Source: CAZJBS01 sp964544475 (lineage in GTDB: Bacteria; CLD3; SB21). Taken from it: a stretch of DNA of 57,521 bases. Below, piece after piece: positions 45,443 to 57,521 of this stretch. How positions within the stretch are numbered: the stretch's first letter is position 1; the number at the start of each line of letters is the position of its first letter. Below the pieces are notes generated by a model, which did no database searches, was not told the DNA's origin, and was given only the letters and a program-made list of their open reading frames with translations. Location: NCBI GenBank assembly GCA_964544475.1, contig CAZJBS010000019.1:1-57521 (forward strand), given 5' to 3'. The translations under genes were made by a program, and so were the position numbers.

Positions 45443-48400
45443 AGACGCTGATGAACATGGGTCTGGTCTTTCTGGCTTTCGTCGGCGGGCTGTCCCTGTC
45501 GGCCCAGAAGACGGAATGCGTTTTCAGTCACATTTCCCTGGAGAAGGGCCTTTCGAGCGGTATCGTGTATTCCATCATGCAGGACCGCCAGGGATTCCTG
45601 TGGTTTTCGACGCAAGTCGGATTGAACCGCTTTGATGGCCATACGTTCACCGTGTATCAACACAATCCGACCGATCCGACATCGATTTCGGCCAACTCGG
45701 CCAACTCGGTTTACGAGCACACCGACGGCTCGCTCTGGATTGCGACGTGGGGCGGCGGACTTAGTGTGTATGATCCCATGCATGGAACGTTCCGGACATT
45801 CAAGCGCGACGAAACGCGGCCGTCGAGTCTGAGCGACAACCGGTTGCAATGCCTGTTTGGCGATCGCGAAGGTCGCATCTGGATCGGCACGTTTGAGGGC
45901 GGTGTTAACATGGTGGATTTGCGGATTCAATCGGCGGGAGACTCCGTTCTGACTTTTCAGAAATTCACGGTCGAGCAGGGGACCCTCAGTCACAACCGCA
46001 TCTGGGGCATGGCCCAGGATCACGACGGGCGGATCTGGGTGGGCACGGACGACGGGCTCACCAGAATCGATCCGGACAGCCGAACGTCGGACTTTTTCCG
46101 CCATTCCGACCGGGATCCGGGGACACTAACCCACAACCGGATTTATGCCGTGCATGTCGGGCGGAGCGGGACTTTGTGGGTGGGCACGCACAGAGGCCTC
46201 AACCGTTGGTCGGCCGTCACCTCGTCGTTCATCCGTTACGAGCACAACCCGGCCGATCCGGCGTCGTTGAGCGACAACCGGGTGCGTGTGGTGGTGGAGG
46301 ATCGCAACGGGCGGGTATGGGTCGGCACGTTCTATCGCGGTCTGGATCGCCTGGATACGCTCACCGGCCGGTTCGATCATTTTACATCCGATCGCACCAA
46401 TCCGTACAGCCTCGGCGAGAATTTCGTAAGGACCATTTACGAAGATCGTTCCGGCGTGTTGTGGATCGGTACGGGCAGCAAGGGCGTGGACAAGCTGGAT
46501 CTGACGAAGTCGTTTGTACACTATCAGGCCGATCCGGACCGAAAAGACGGCGTGAGCCATGACGATGTGGTTGCGATCCTGCCCGACGCGGGCACGCCCC
46601 ATGTCTGGATAGGCACCTATGGCGGCGGCCTGAATCGTTTCAACACGAAGACGGATCGATTTGAATGGTGGACGCACAACGACGCCGATCCGAAATCGTT
46701 GTGTGACAATCGTATCCGGGTGCTCATGAAGGATCGCAAAGGCGTGTTGTGGGTGGGTACCAACAACGGACTGAACCTGCTGGATCCCGGATCGGTGACC
46801 ATGCGCACGTTGCCCAACCGGCCCGGGGACGTGCCACGCAGCAGTTCCAACCGGATCACAGCCCTGTGCGAGGACCGCGAAGGCAACGTATGGATCGGGT
46901 CGGATGGCGCCGGCCTGGTGCGATGGCATCGGGGCGACGGCCGTTTTGAAGTGTTCCGTCACGTGGTCGGCGATTCGACCAGCCTCAACGGTCATCACAT
47001 TTCCTATTTATTATGCGACTCGTCCGGTACGGTCTGGGTCGGACTGGATGAAGAAGGCCTGGATCGATGGGATGGCCATGGTGGCTTCAGGCACTATGTC
47101 CACGCCGCCCACGATCCTGGCAGCATCGGCAGTAACCGGATCACCTGTCTCAATGAGGATGCCAAAGGTACCCTTTGGGTCGGCACCAACGGCGGAGGCG
47201 TCAACCGTTTCGATCCGGTCGCCGGTCGGTTCGAACACTTTGACGAATCGGCCGGTTTTCTCGGCAATGTCGCGTACGGTATTGTCGAAGACCACGAAGG
47301 CCGTCTGTGGATCGGCAACAGCAAAGGGATCAGCCGGCTCGACCCATCGACGCGGACATTCCGGCATTTCGACATGAGCGACGGACTGATCTGTCACGGC
47401 TACAACGACCGGGCGTTCTACGCCGGACGCACGGCCGATGGTGAAATCTTTTTTGGCGGCGTCAACGGATTCAATCGCATCGACCCATCGCGGATTTACG
47501 ACAACCGAAACGTGCCGAACGTCGTGATCACAGGGTTCCGCAAATTCGGGCGCCAGGTGACCCTGGCAACGGACATTGCCCGCATCGAGCAGATCGACGT
47601 CAGCTACCGGGAAAATTTCATCGGTTTCGAATTTGTGAGCCTGGATTTTGCCAATCCGCTCAAGAACCAGTATGCCTACCGGCTGGAAGGATTTGATGAC
47701 GATTGGATTCATTCATCGTCACGTCGGAACGCGACTTACACCAATCTCGATCCGGGGATGTACACGTTCCATGTCAAGGCATCCAACAACGACGGCGTAT
47801 GGAATGAAGCCGGCGTTTCGCTGCGCATCCGCATCGTTCCTCCGTTCTGGCATATGTGGTGGTTTCGCGCGTCGGTCATCCTGGCGTGTGTCGGGCTCGT
47901 GTGGGGATGGAACCGCTACCGGCTGGCCAACGTCCGGCGGCGCAATGCCATACTCGAAGATCTCGTGAGGGACCGCACGCGGGAATTGGAACAGAAACGG
48001 GCTGAACTTGAAGCCCTCAATGAAACGAAAAATGAACTGATGGGCGTTGCCGCGCACGATCTCCGCAGCCCGCTCAATGTGATTATCGGCTACCTCCGTC
48101 TCATCATCCAGGACTTGGAACGCGGCACGCTGAACAGCGAGGAAGCCGCCACCGATCTTCGGACAACGCTTCGCGCGTCGGAACACATGACCCAGCTGAT
48201 CAATAATATCCTCGATATTTCTGCGATTGAATCCGGTAAAGTGGCCATCGATCTGCGGGCCGAGAACCTCGCCACGCTGCTTGAAGAATGCGAACGGCTG
48301 TACAAGCGTGAAGCCCTTCAAAAAAACATCACATTGGTTGTGAATACCGTGGGCGGCGTGCCGGATGTGGTGATGGACAAGCCCCGCATTGCCGAAGTCA

Positions 48401-48753
48401 TGGACAATCTGCTCAGCAACGCCATCAAGTATACGTACCCCGGCGGATCGGTGACCGTCTCGTGCGAAGTGACCGATAAGGAAGTCATCACGCATGTCCG
48501 TGATACCGGTCAGGGGCTGAGCGACGACGATCTTCGCGACGTATTTCGCAGCTACAAAAAGTTGAGTCCCCGGCCAACCGGCGGCGAATTGAGTACCGGT
48601 CTCGGCCTGGCCATTGTGAAGAAGATCATCGACCTCCACACCGGCCGCGTCTGGGTCCAAAGCAAGAAAGGCCAGGGTTCGGTTTTTAGTTTTTCACTTC
48701 CGGTGAGCGACCGGCCAAAAGAAGAGCCGGGCGTACCATCGCCGGGCGTCTGA
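45439..48753 (+). CDS. double-propeller sensor histidine kinase (second of three)
   Basis: A 1104-residue sensor. After a signal peptide ending SLSAQ come about 14 regular blades, each with an LW(I/V)GT-type strand, which suggests two seven-bladed two-component-regulator propellers. A Y_Y_Y domain follows (YRLEGFDDDWIHSSS), then a membrane helix (RASVILACVGLVWGW), a coiled coil and a HisKA/HATPase core with AAHDLRSPLNVIIGY as H-box, NLLSNAIKY as N-box, and DTGQGLSDDD and TGLGLAIVKK. The H-box differs from the HEINNP type of the other two kinases, so the array mixes kinase subclasses. The start overlaps the stop of the first kinase. Confidence 0.92.
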   Translation: MKTLMNMGLVFLAFVGGLSLSAQKTECVFSHISLEKGLSSGIVYSIMQDRQGFLWFSTQVGLNRFDGHTFTVYQHNPTDPTSISANSANSVYEHTDGSLWIATWGGGLSVYDPMHGTFRTFKRDETRPSSLSDNRLQCLFGDREGRIWIGTFEGGVNMVDLRIQSAGDSVLTFQKFTVEQGTLSHNRIWGMAQDHDGRIWVGTDDGLTRIDPDSRTSDFFRHSDRDPGTLTHNRIYAVHVGRSGTLWVGTHRGLNRWSAVTSSFIRYEHNPADPASLSDNRVRVVVEDRNGRVWVGTFYRGLDRLDTLTGRFDHFTSDRTNPYSLGENFVRTIYEDRSGVLWIGTGSKGVDKLDLTKSFVHYQADPDRKDGVSHDDVVAILPDAGTPHVWIGTYGGGLNRFNTKTDRFEWWTHNDADPKSLCDNRIRVLMKDRKGVLWVGTNNGLNLLDPGSVTMRTLPNRPGDVPRSSSNRITALCEDREGNVWIGSDGAGLVRWHRGDGRFEVFRHVVGDSTSLNGHHISYLLCDSSGTVWVGLDEEGLDRWDGHGGFRHYVHAAHDPGSIGSNRITCLNEDAKGTLWVGTNGGGVNRFDPVAGRFEHFDESAGFLGNVAYGIVEDHEGRLWIGNSKGISRLDPSTRTFRHFDMSDGLICHGYNDRAFYAGRTADGEIFFGGVNGFNRIDPSRIYDNRNVPNVVITGFRKFGRQVTLATDIARIEQIDVSYRENFIGFEFVSLDFANPLKNQYAYRLEGFDDDWIHSSSRRNATYTNLDPGMYTFHVKASNNDGVWNEAGVSLRIRIVPPFWHMWWFRASVILACVGLVWGWNRYRLANVRRRNAILEDLVRDRTRELEQKRAELEALNETKNELMGVAAHDLRSPLNVIIGYLRLIIQDLERGTLNSEEAATDLRTTLRASEHMTQLINNILDISAIESGKVAIDLRAENLATLLEECERLYKREALQKNITLVVNTVGGVPDVVMDKPRIAEVMDNLLSNAIKYTYPGGSVTVSCEVTDKEVITHVRDTGQGLSDDDLRDVFRSYKKLSPRPTGGELSTGLGLAIVKKIIDLHTGRVWVQSKKGQGSVFSFSLPVSDRPKEEPGVPSPGV

Positions 48754-48761
48754 AATTTGTC

Positions 48762-48789
48762 TTGCAAACGGCGACAATTAGGATATTTT
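48762..48789 (+). promoter_or_regulatory. promoter candidate for the third kinase
   Basis: TTGCAA at 48762-48767, 16-base spacer, TATTTT at 48784-48789, 31 bases before the start at 48821. Confidence 0.5.
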
Positions 48790-48820
48790 TAGTCCTGTTC
48801 CAATCCAACCGGAAAAACTG

Positions 48821-52201
<3,381 letters not shown>

Positions 52202-52258
52202 TAGTTGAATCGGGGTCGCCCGGTTTCGTGTGTTAAATGCTCCACCCAGCGAGGTTTT

Positions 52259-53791
52259 ATGAGGATCACCATCAACGAACCTGTCAAACTCAAGAAAGCG
52301 GAACGTCCGCTGGTTCTCGCGATTGACATCGGCACATCATCCACGCGGGCGTTGGTGTATGACGCCCTCGGCCGGCCCGTGAAAAAAATGGTTCACCAGA
52401 TCGGGTATTCCATGACCACGACGCCCGAAGGCGGCGTCACCGCCGATCCGAAGTTCATCGTGGACAGCACGGCGGCGTGCATCGATGCGGTCATGGAAGC
52501 GTTGGGCGAACACGACGTCGACGTCAAGGCGGTGGGCTTCGATACGTTCTGGCACAACGTGATGGGCGTCGACCGGACCGGCAAGCCGACGAGTGCGCTG
52601 ATCAACTGGGCCGACACCCGGCCGAGAATGGTGGTCGATGAATTGCGAAATATCCTGGATCCCGCCGACACGCACGCCCGAACGGGATGTGTCCTTCATC
52701 CGAGTTATCTGCCCGCCAAACTGTTGTGGTTCCGGAAACGCAACCGCGAGGTTTTCTCGCGCACCAAGACGTGGATGTCAATCGGCGAATACCTTTACCA
52801 GGTCCTGTTTGGCAAAACGGTTTGCGGTTTGTCGATGGCATCCGGGACGGGCCTGCTCAACCAGAACACGGCCACGTGGGACGACAAAGTTTTTGCCGCG
52901 CTGCCCGTGACGCCCAAATCGCTGCCCGAGTTGGGTGACATCGATACGCCGCTGGTCGGATTATTGCCGGCGTATGCGCGGCGCTGGCCCGCCCTGAAGG
53001 ACGTGCCCTGGCTGCCCGCCGTGGGCGACGGCGCCAGTTCCAACGTCGGTACCGGCTGCGTCAACAAAGATCAACTGTGTATGGTGATGGGCACGTCGGG
53101 CGCGATGCGTGTGTGCTGGGAAGCGGAATCGGTGGACATTCCGCCTGAACTTTGGGTGTACCGCGTGGATCGACGGCGATTCCTGATGGGCGGCGCGTTG
53201 AGCGACGGCGGCAATCTGCGCAAATGGCTCGGCAGTCGTCTCGGGCTCGAAGGCGGCAAGAAAGCCATCGACGCCGCACTGAATGCCGTGAGACCCGATT
53301 CGCACGGTTTGACTGTGTTGCCGTTCTGGGCGGGTGAACGGTCGACCGGCTGGCATGAAAACGCCCGCGGGGTGATCACCGGCCTCAATCTCAGCCTGAC
53401 TCAGGAAGGCCTGATCCGGGGCGTGCTCGAAGGGTTGTGTTACCGGTATGCGGCGATCTACGATATTTTCAAACGCCAGAAAATGCCGCTGAATCAGATT
53501 GTGGCATCCGGCGGCGGGTTCATCGACTCGGCTGTGCTGACGCAGGTCATGACGGATGTGCTGGGCGCGCCCGTGACGCAGTCCGGAGAAGCCGAAGGAT
53601 CGGCCCGCGGCGCGGCCATTCTCGCCCTCGAAGTCATCGGCGTCTTCAAACAATCGTCCGACGCACCCATGCCGCTGGCCAGGACGTTCAAACCGGATAT
53701 GAAACTCAACCATGTCTACCGGGATGCCAGGGAACGGCAAAAAGCCCTGTACGATTTGATGGCCAGGGAATGGTGGGAAAAGGATTATTGA
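52259..53791 (+). CDS. FGGY-family carbohydrate kinase
   Basis: A 510-residue sugar kinase of the FGGY fold. The N-terminal phosphate-binding segment is AIDIGTSSTRALVYD, and the substrate-site stretch is GFDTFWHNVMGVDRTGKP. Conserved downstream parts are GDGASSNVGTGCVN, PFWAGERSTGWHENARG and the ATP-site ASGGGFIDSAVLTQ. It resembles gluconokinase or xylulokinase, but the exact sugar is not clear. The ATG at 52259 has GCGAGG nearby. An ORF extension to 52205 has no support. It lies between a sensor kinase and a TonB-dependent receptor, which suggests a carbohydrate-use module. Confidence 0.88.
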   Translation: MRITINEPVKLKKAERPLVLAIDIGTSSTRALVYDALGRPVKKMVHQIGYSMTTTPEGGVTADPKFIVDSTAACIDAVMEALGEHDVDVKAVGFDTFWHNVMGVDRTGKPTSALINWADTRPRMVVDELRNILDPADTHARTGCVLHPSYLPAKLLWFRKRNREVFSRTKTWMSIGEYLYQVLFGKTVCGLSMASGTGLLNQNTATWDDKVFAALPVTPKSLPELGDIDTPLVGLLPAYARRWPALKDVPWLPAVGDGASSNVGTGCVNKDQLCMVMGTSGAMRVCWEAESVDIPPELWVYRVDRRRFLMGGALSDGGNLRKWLGSRLGLEGGKKAIDAALNAVRPDSHGLTVLPFWAGERSTGWHENARGVITGLNLSLTQEGLIRGVLEGLCYRYAAIYDIFKRQKMPLNQIVASGGGFIDSAVLTQVMTDVLGAPVTQSGEAEGSARGAAILALEVIGVFKQSSDAPMPLARTFKPDMKLNHVYRDARERQKALYDLMAREWWEKDY

Positions 53792-53814
53792 TCGCTTACC
53801 AGACGCCATCAATC

Positions 53815-56127
53815 ATGAAAAACGTTTCTCGACGATCTCAAATGGCCGTTTTCGTGTGTATCATGATGGCCGCCTCGTCGACGCTGCAGGCTCAAACCTA
53901 CACCCTTCGCGGCCAGGTGACGGACGCGGCCTCTGGGAAACCGCTGGCTTTGGTTGACGTCACATTGAGCGAATTGAAGAAAAGCGATGTGTCCAACAGC
54001 GCGGGAGCGTTTGAAATTGTCAACGTGAAGCCGGGTTCGTATTCACTTTATTTCAGGCGTATCGGTTACAAAGTGGCAAGGCGAAAAGTGAACATTACGA
54101 AAGACCTATCGCTGATGGTGGCTCTCGAAGAGCAGTCGATCCAGTTTGATGCCATCGAGATCACAGCGGGGGAGGCAGGGCCATTTCGTGAAGAACCTTC
54201 CTCCTCGTTCGTCACATCCCGTGATCTCGTCGGGAAGACCGGTATTTACTCGCGCGACGTCTATCGGGGCCTCCAAGCCTTGCCCGGTATGGCCCACAAC
54301 GAATGGAGCGCCAAGCCACATATCAAGGGCGGCCACCCCGATGAAACGGCTGTGCTTATTGACAACCTTGAAATCTACGAACCGTTTCACCTCGATGAAA
54401 TCGACGGACCTTTCAGCCTTGTGGGATCGGACGTCGTGAAAGACATGCAGGTTTTTTCGGGTGGATTTTCGGCCAGACATCCGGATAAAATGTCCGGCAT
54501 TGTACGCCTTCGTACCATCGATCGCGTGGATCATGATTCCATTCGGGCGTCGGTCGATATGATGGGCGCCTCCGTTTTGATCAGCCAGCGTCTCAACGAA
54601 AACCTCAGCGTATACTCCAGCGGCCGGCGGAGTTTTGTATACATCACGGAAAAACTCAACGATACGAAGTACCCATCGGAGGTGTATGACCTTTGGAACA
54701 AATTCGAATGGGTGCCCGACGGAACCAATCGTTTTCAATTTGAGTTCCTGCTCATGAGCGACCGGCTCGAATATCGGCAGGACTCCGCGTATGTCCGGAA
54801 TGAATTCTTCAAGAGCCGCAAAGTCAATTACAATCTGTGGGCCAACTGGAACCACGTGGTGACGACGTCCTATTTCGTGGTCACGACCCTGGGTTACCAG
54901 ACGGTCGACCGGTCATCGACGTTTGCCTTTGATGCCAGCATTACAGAGGACAATCTGGACCGCCGTGGCGGGAAAATTCTGACTGCCAAACAGGATCATC
55001 ATCTCTGGCTGGGCGCCCGTCATACGATCGAAAGCGGATTTGAATTCGATCAACTGCTCACGACATATCGGTACCGCGAATATCGGCTGAATGCGACGGA
55101 GAGCAGTGAGGATATCGTTGCCATGGATATCATTGATATGAACAAGTCCATTGACGGATACAAGGTCTCAGCCTACGGGCAAGACCGGTTTCGTTGGTCG
55201 GAACGATTCCAGAGTACCGTGGGCATGCGGTTGTCAGGCCAGAGTTATTCCCACGGCGTACAATGGATGCCGAGGGTTGCCCTGCAGTTTGACGCCACAG
55301 AGCGTCTCCGCTTCACGCTGGCGTATGGGTGGTATTATCAGCCCGACAACCTGCTGCGGCTGAGGGTGTATCAAAACCAATTCAGACCCGAGGCGGAACC
55401 GGAGAAGAGCGTTCATTATATGTCGGGCTTCGAATACCACTGGCCGGCGGGCGCGACGGTGTCGGGCGATGTGTATTTCAAGGACTACACCCGTCTGCGT
55501 GACGACTACGATTACGACTTTTTCAATCGCATCGAAGGTGTCGGTATCGTGGACAAGCCGTTTGAAACCCGAAGCGGACATTCCTACGGGCTCGATCTGT
55601 CTGCGGACGTACGCTGGAAGGACATCCACACCGCCAGTTTGTTGTATTCCTACGCTCATCATCGCATCGCCAACTACGACGGCCTCAGCACGATCCGCGA
55701 CCTTGGCAGGATCCACTCGGCAGGCTTCACGTACGAAGTCCGTTTACCCGGTTACGCGACCGGCAGTCTCCAATGGAGGATTCATTCGGGCGATCCTTTC
55801 ACACCCACATTTGTGCAGGTTCTTGGCGACAGTTCGGTTGGGGACAGCCGTGTGTACTACAGGACGGCGAAGAAGAACAGCGCCACATTGGCGTCGTTTC
55901 ATTCCATGGATCTGCGGCTTGAAAAGAAATGGATATGGGATGAAACGGCGATTTCGGCCTTCGTCAGCGTCATCAATGTCTACGGCCGTCGGAATGTCCG
56001 CCAATACACATGGCGCAGGGAAGTGGAAGGCGGCCGCATTGTGGGATTTCGCCGGGAAACCCAATCCTATTTTCCACGGTTCTTCCTGGCCGGCGTTAGT
56101 GTGGAACTCAGCCTTTTCGGTTCATGA
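53815..56127 (+). CDS. TonB-dependent receptor (second)
   Basis: A 770-residue outer-membrane receptor. A signal peptide (to about residue 27, SSTLQAQ) is followed by a carboxypeptidase-regulatory-like domain (LRGQVTDAASGKPLALVDVTL), a plug (HIKGGHPDETAVLIDNLEIYEPFHL), and a beta-barrel ending FFLAGVSVELSLFGS. It is shorter than the receptor at 19152 and belongs to the group with a compact plug. The ATG at 53815 is 23 bases after the FGGY kinase stop. The upstream open frame lies inside that gene and is rejected. The imported ligand is unknown. Confidence 0.9.
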   Translation: MKNVSRRSQMAVFVCIMMAASSTLQAQTYTLRGQVTDAASGKPLALVDVTLSELKKSDVSNSAGAFEIVNVKPGSYSLYFRRIGYKVARRKVNITKDLSLMVALEEQSIQFDAIEITAGEAGPFREEPSSSFVTSRDLVGKTGIYSRDVYRGLQALPGMAHNEWSAKPHIKGGHPDETAVLIDNLEIYEPFHLDEIDGPFSLVGSDVVKDMQVFSGGFSARHPDKMSGIVRLRTIDRVDHDSIRASVDMMGASVLISQRLNENLSVYSSGRRSFVYITEKLNDTKYPSEVYDLWNKFEWVPDGTNRFQFEFLLMSDRLEYRQDSAYVRNEFFKSRKVNYNLWANWNHVVTTSYFVVTTLGYQTVDRSSTFAFDASITEDNLDRRGGKILTAKQDHHLWLGARHTIESGFEFDQLLTTYRYREYRLNATESSEDIVAMDIIDMNKSIDGYKVSAYGQDRFRWSERFQSTVGMRLSGQSYSHGVQWMPRVALQFDATERLRFTLAYGWYYQPDNLLRLRVYQNQFRPEAEPEKSVHYMSGFEYHWPAGATVSGDVYFKDYTRLRDDYDYDFFNRIEGVGIVDKPFETRSGHSYGLDLSADVRWKDIHTASLLYSYAHHRIANYDGLSTIRDLGRIHSAGFTYEVRLPGYATGSLQWRIHSGDPFTPTFVQVLGDSSVGDSRVYYRTAKKNSATLASFHSMDLRLEKKWIWDETAISAFVSVINVYGRRNVRQYTWRREVEGGRIVGFRRETQSYFPRFFLAGVSVELSLFGS

Positions 56128-56146
56128 TCGCCCTACGGAGACACCG

Positions 56147-57298
56147 ATGAAATCACGCATGGCCTTGCTGTTCTGCACATGTCTGTGGGCTTGTGAATCG
56201 GATGAACATACGGTTTCGACGTTTGAGAAGACGATCTCCTACGGCCGGAGAGATATCGCCTCCCACGTGATATCGGTTGATGGCGGTTTCGTCGTCACCG
56301 GCCAGACGGAAAGTTTTCGGGGTAATCAGGACGTGTACGTGATCGGCATCGATGGCAACGCGAATCAGCGCTGGGCCCGCACGTTTGGATCGGATGGGCC
56401 GGACTACGGATTTGCGTCCGCCGGCCTTCCCGACGGTACGATCGTCGTGGCTGGCAGACGATGGATGAGCCGCCGCGGCTATGATTTTTACTTCTTTGGG
56501 CTGAACGGGACCGGGCAACAGCTGTGGAGCCGGTCCTTTGGAGAAGGGGGCGATGATGAAATCCGGAGCGTGGCGCGGGCCAATGACGGGGATATCGTGA
56601 TGGCCGGAACCGTCAGCCTTGGGCGCGTCGATCCGGTGGTGATGAAACTCTCCACGACGGGCGACGTCCGGTGGATACGGACTATTGGCGATTCGAACAT
56701 CGCCGATTTCGGAATGACCATTCAGACGGTAGGCGCCGGAGGCTATGTCATGAGCGGCCACTCCGTGCTTCCGACTGTCCAGGAGCGGACCTTTCTGGCC
56801 CGGCTGGATGACAGCGGTGGCATGACATGGAAATTCAATTACGGTGAGATGCGCAATCGCAACAACTGCCTGGTGGCGACCTCCGATGGGGAATACCTCG
56901 CCGCCGGCCGGGCATATCTGGGACTGGGAAAATGGAGTGCGTGGGCCGTCCGGGTCCTCGGCGATGGGTCGGAGGCATGGGAACAGATCTTCCATTTCAG
57001 CGGCTCGGGATACGACGAAATATATTCAGTCGTGGAATCGGACCATGGGACGATCGTGGCTACAGGCACCGCGTATGACGACAGTCTCGCATTCCAGGCT
57101 TTCATCATGGAGGTTGATGGCACAGGATCCGTCCTGTGGTCGCACAAATATGGGGGCCCGGGCCATGAGGCCGGTCATGCCATCCTGCGTATGACATCGG
57201 GTTACCTGGTCGTGGGTTCGACCACGAAAACACTGCAGGCCTCAGAGGATGTGTACGTTTTGAAGACCGATAAGCAAGGCCTGATTGAGGTGGATTAG
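56147..57298 (+). CDS. beta-propeller lipoprotein
   Basis: A 383-residue lipoprotein. The signal ends in the lipobox LWAC at residue about 16. The rest is built from about seven repeats of the form (I/V)VVTGxT...D-x-Y-(V/F)-x-(G/K)-x-D-G-x-x-x-W, such as FVVTGQTESFRGNQDVYV and IVMAGTVSLGRVDPVVM, giving a propeller. No catalytic residue was recognised. GGAG precedes the ATG. It follows the receptor by 19 bases, so it may be a surface partner or ligand-binding lipoprotein of that receptor. Confidence 0.82.
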   Translation: MKSRMALLFCTCLWACESDEHTVSTFEKTISYGRRDIASHVISVDGGFVVTGQTESFRGNQDVYVIGIDGNANQRWARTFGSDGPDYGFASAGLPDGTIVVAGRRWMSRRGYDFYFFGLNGTGQQLWSRSFGEGGDDEIRSVARANDGDIVMAGTVSLGRVDPVVMKLSTTGDVRWIRTIGDSNIADFGMTIQTVGAGGYVMSGHSVLPTVQERTFLARLDDSGGMTWKFNYGEMRNRNNCLVATSDGEYLAAGRAYLGLGKWSAWAVRVLGDGSEAWEQIFHFSGSGYDEIYSVVESDHGTIVATGTAYDDSLAFQAFIMEVDGTGSVLWSHKYGGPGHEAGHAILRMTSGYLVVGSTTKTLQASEDVYVLKTDKQGLIEVD

Positions 57299-57304
57299 TA
57301 TCAC

Positions 57305-57333
57305 TTGAAATAACTCTCCTACTAATGTACCTT
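57305..57333 (+). promoter_or_regulatory. promoter candidate for the last gene
   Basis: TTGAAA at 57305-57310, 17-base spacer, TACCTT at 57328-57333, 63 bases before the start at 57397. Confidence 0.45.
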
Positions 57334-57396
57334 TTCTGCGAGGACCCGAAAACGTCGAGCCCCATCCATCTATCATCAACCTGTAGGGAGGTTGTC

Positions 57397-57521
57397 ATGA
57401 GACACTTAAGAATCATGTCAGCAGGGAAAATGGTGGTCTTCATGCTGTCCGTTATGTTGAGTTCATCGGTCGTGGGACAGATACCGCCAAACAATCTCGG
57501 TCAGATCGTGGAGGTGGCGAC
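57397..57521 (+). CDS. secreted protein, partial
   Basis: The gene runs off the right end after 41 codons. AGGGAGG stands five bases before the ATG. The residues form a signal peptide (MVVFMLSVMLSSSVVGQ) and the first residues of a mature protein. The family cannot be told. Confidence 0.7.
   Translation, partial: MRHLRIMSAGKMVVFMLSVMLSSSVVGQIPPNNLGQIVEVA

Noticed and set aside
55469..56146. 226-codon extension of the propeller lipoprotein
   Set aside because: It lies inside the TonB-dependent receptor gene in another frame, and the lipoprotein signal begins at 56147.

Overview
The window looks like a chromosomal segment of a moderately GC-rich, Gram-negative bacterium of the Fibrobacterota-Chlorobiota-Bacteroidota (FCB) superphylum. 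Four intact secreted proteins and one truncated copy end in a Por/type IX secretion (T9SS type A) sorting domain with the N-P-F-N-P motif. There are also a PorV/PorQ-like outer-membrane protein and two TonB-dependent receptors with carboxypeptidase-regulatory-like N-termini. Promoters that can be read by eye are of the TTGACA-16/17-TATAAT type, not the -33/-7 type of Bacteroidia, so a deeper FCB lineage (Ignavibacteria, Calditrichota or KSB1-like) is a reasonable guess. The lineage is inferred, not proven. No rRNA, tRNA, CRISPR, prophage or intact insertion sequence was seen.

Layout. 0.2-6.5 kb: a tightly packed plus-strand operon recA-ssb-M1 peptidase-membrane protein-tmk-DUF445. 6.6-10.4 kb: two secreted T9SS cargo proteins (LVIVD/choice-of-anchor B protein and M1 aminopeptidase). 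10.45-10.53 kb: an unusual heptad-repeat inverted repeat between convergent genes. 10.5-12.6 kb: MltD-like LysM lytic transglycosylase (minus). 12.7-17.4 kb: minus-strand operon folB-folK-deoxynucleoside kinase homolog-AmrS radical SAM-PAS/GAF histidine kinase. The kinase homolog has lost its P-loop. 17.6-18.5 kb: ppa and a NUDIX hydrolase. 19.2-26.9 kb: TonB-dependent receptor, a 1200-residue secreted protein of unknown function and a PorV-like protein. 27.3-32.9 kb: an Asp-box T9SS protein, a 5'-truncated mosaic copy of it, and a metzincin protease. 32.9-34.7 kb: SpoIIM-like and HAD genes (minus). 34.8-36.7 kb: CHAD protein, Rieske protein and CxxCH haem protein. 36.7-42.0 kb: half-length carB, topA and an MFS transporter (minus). 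42.2-52.2 kb: three tandem beta-propeller sensor histidine kinases. 52.3-57.3 kb: FGGY sugar kinase, a second TonB-dependent receptor and a propeller lipoprotein. The window ends inside a secreted protein gene.

How the parts fit. The left end is housekeeping (recombination, dTMP synthesis, folate, pyrophosphate recycling, supercoiling). The rest serves the envelope: secretion through T9SS, outer-membrane uptake, peptidoglycan trimming and extracellular sensing. The most unusual items are the mosaic truncated copy at 29.2-30.3 kb, the P-loop-less deoxynucleoside kinase, the half-length CarB, the triple double-propeller kinase array and the conserved-looking receptor/large protein/PorV triplet.
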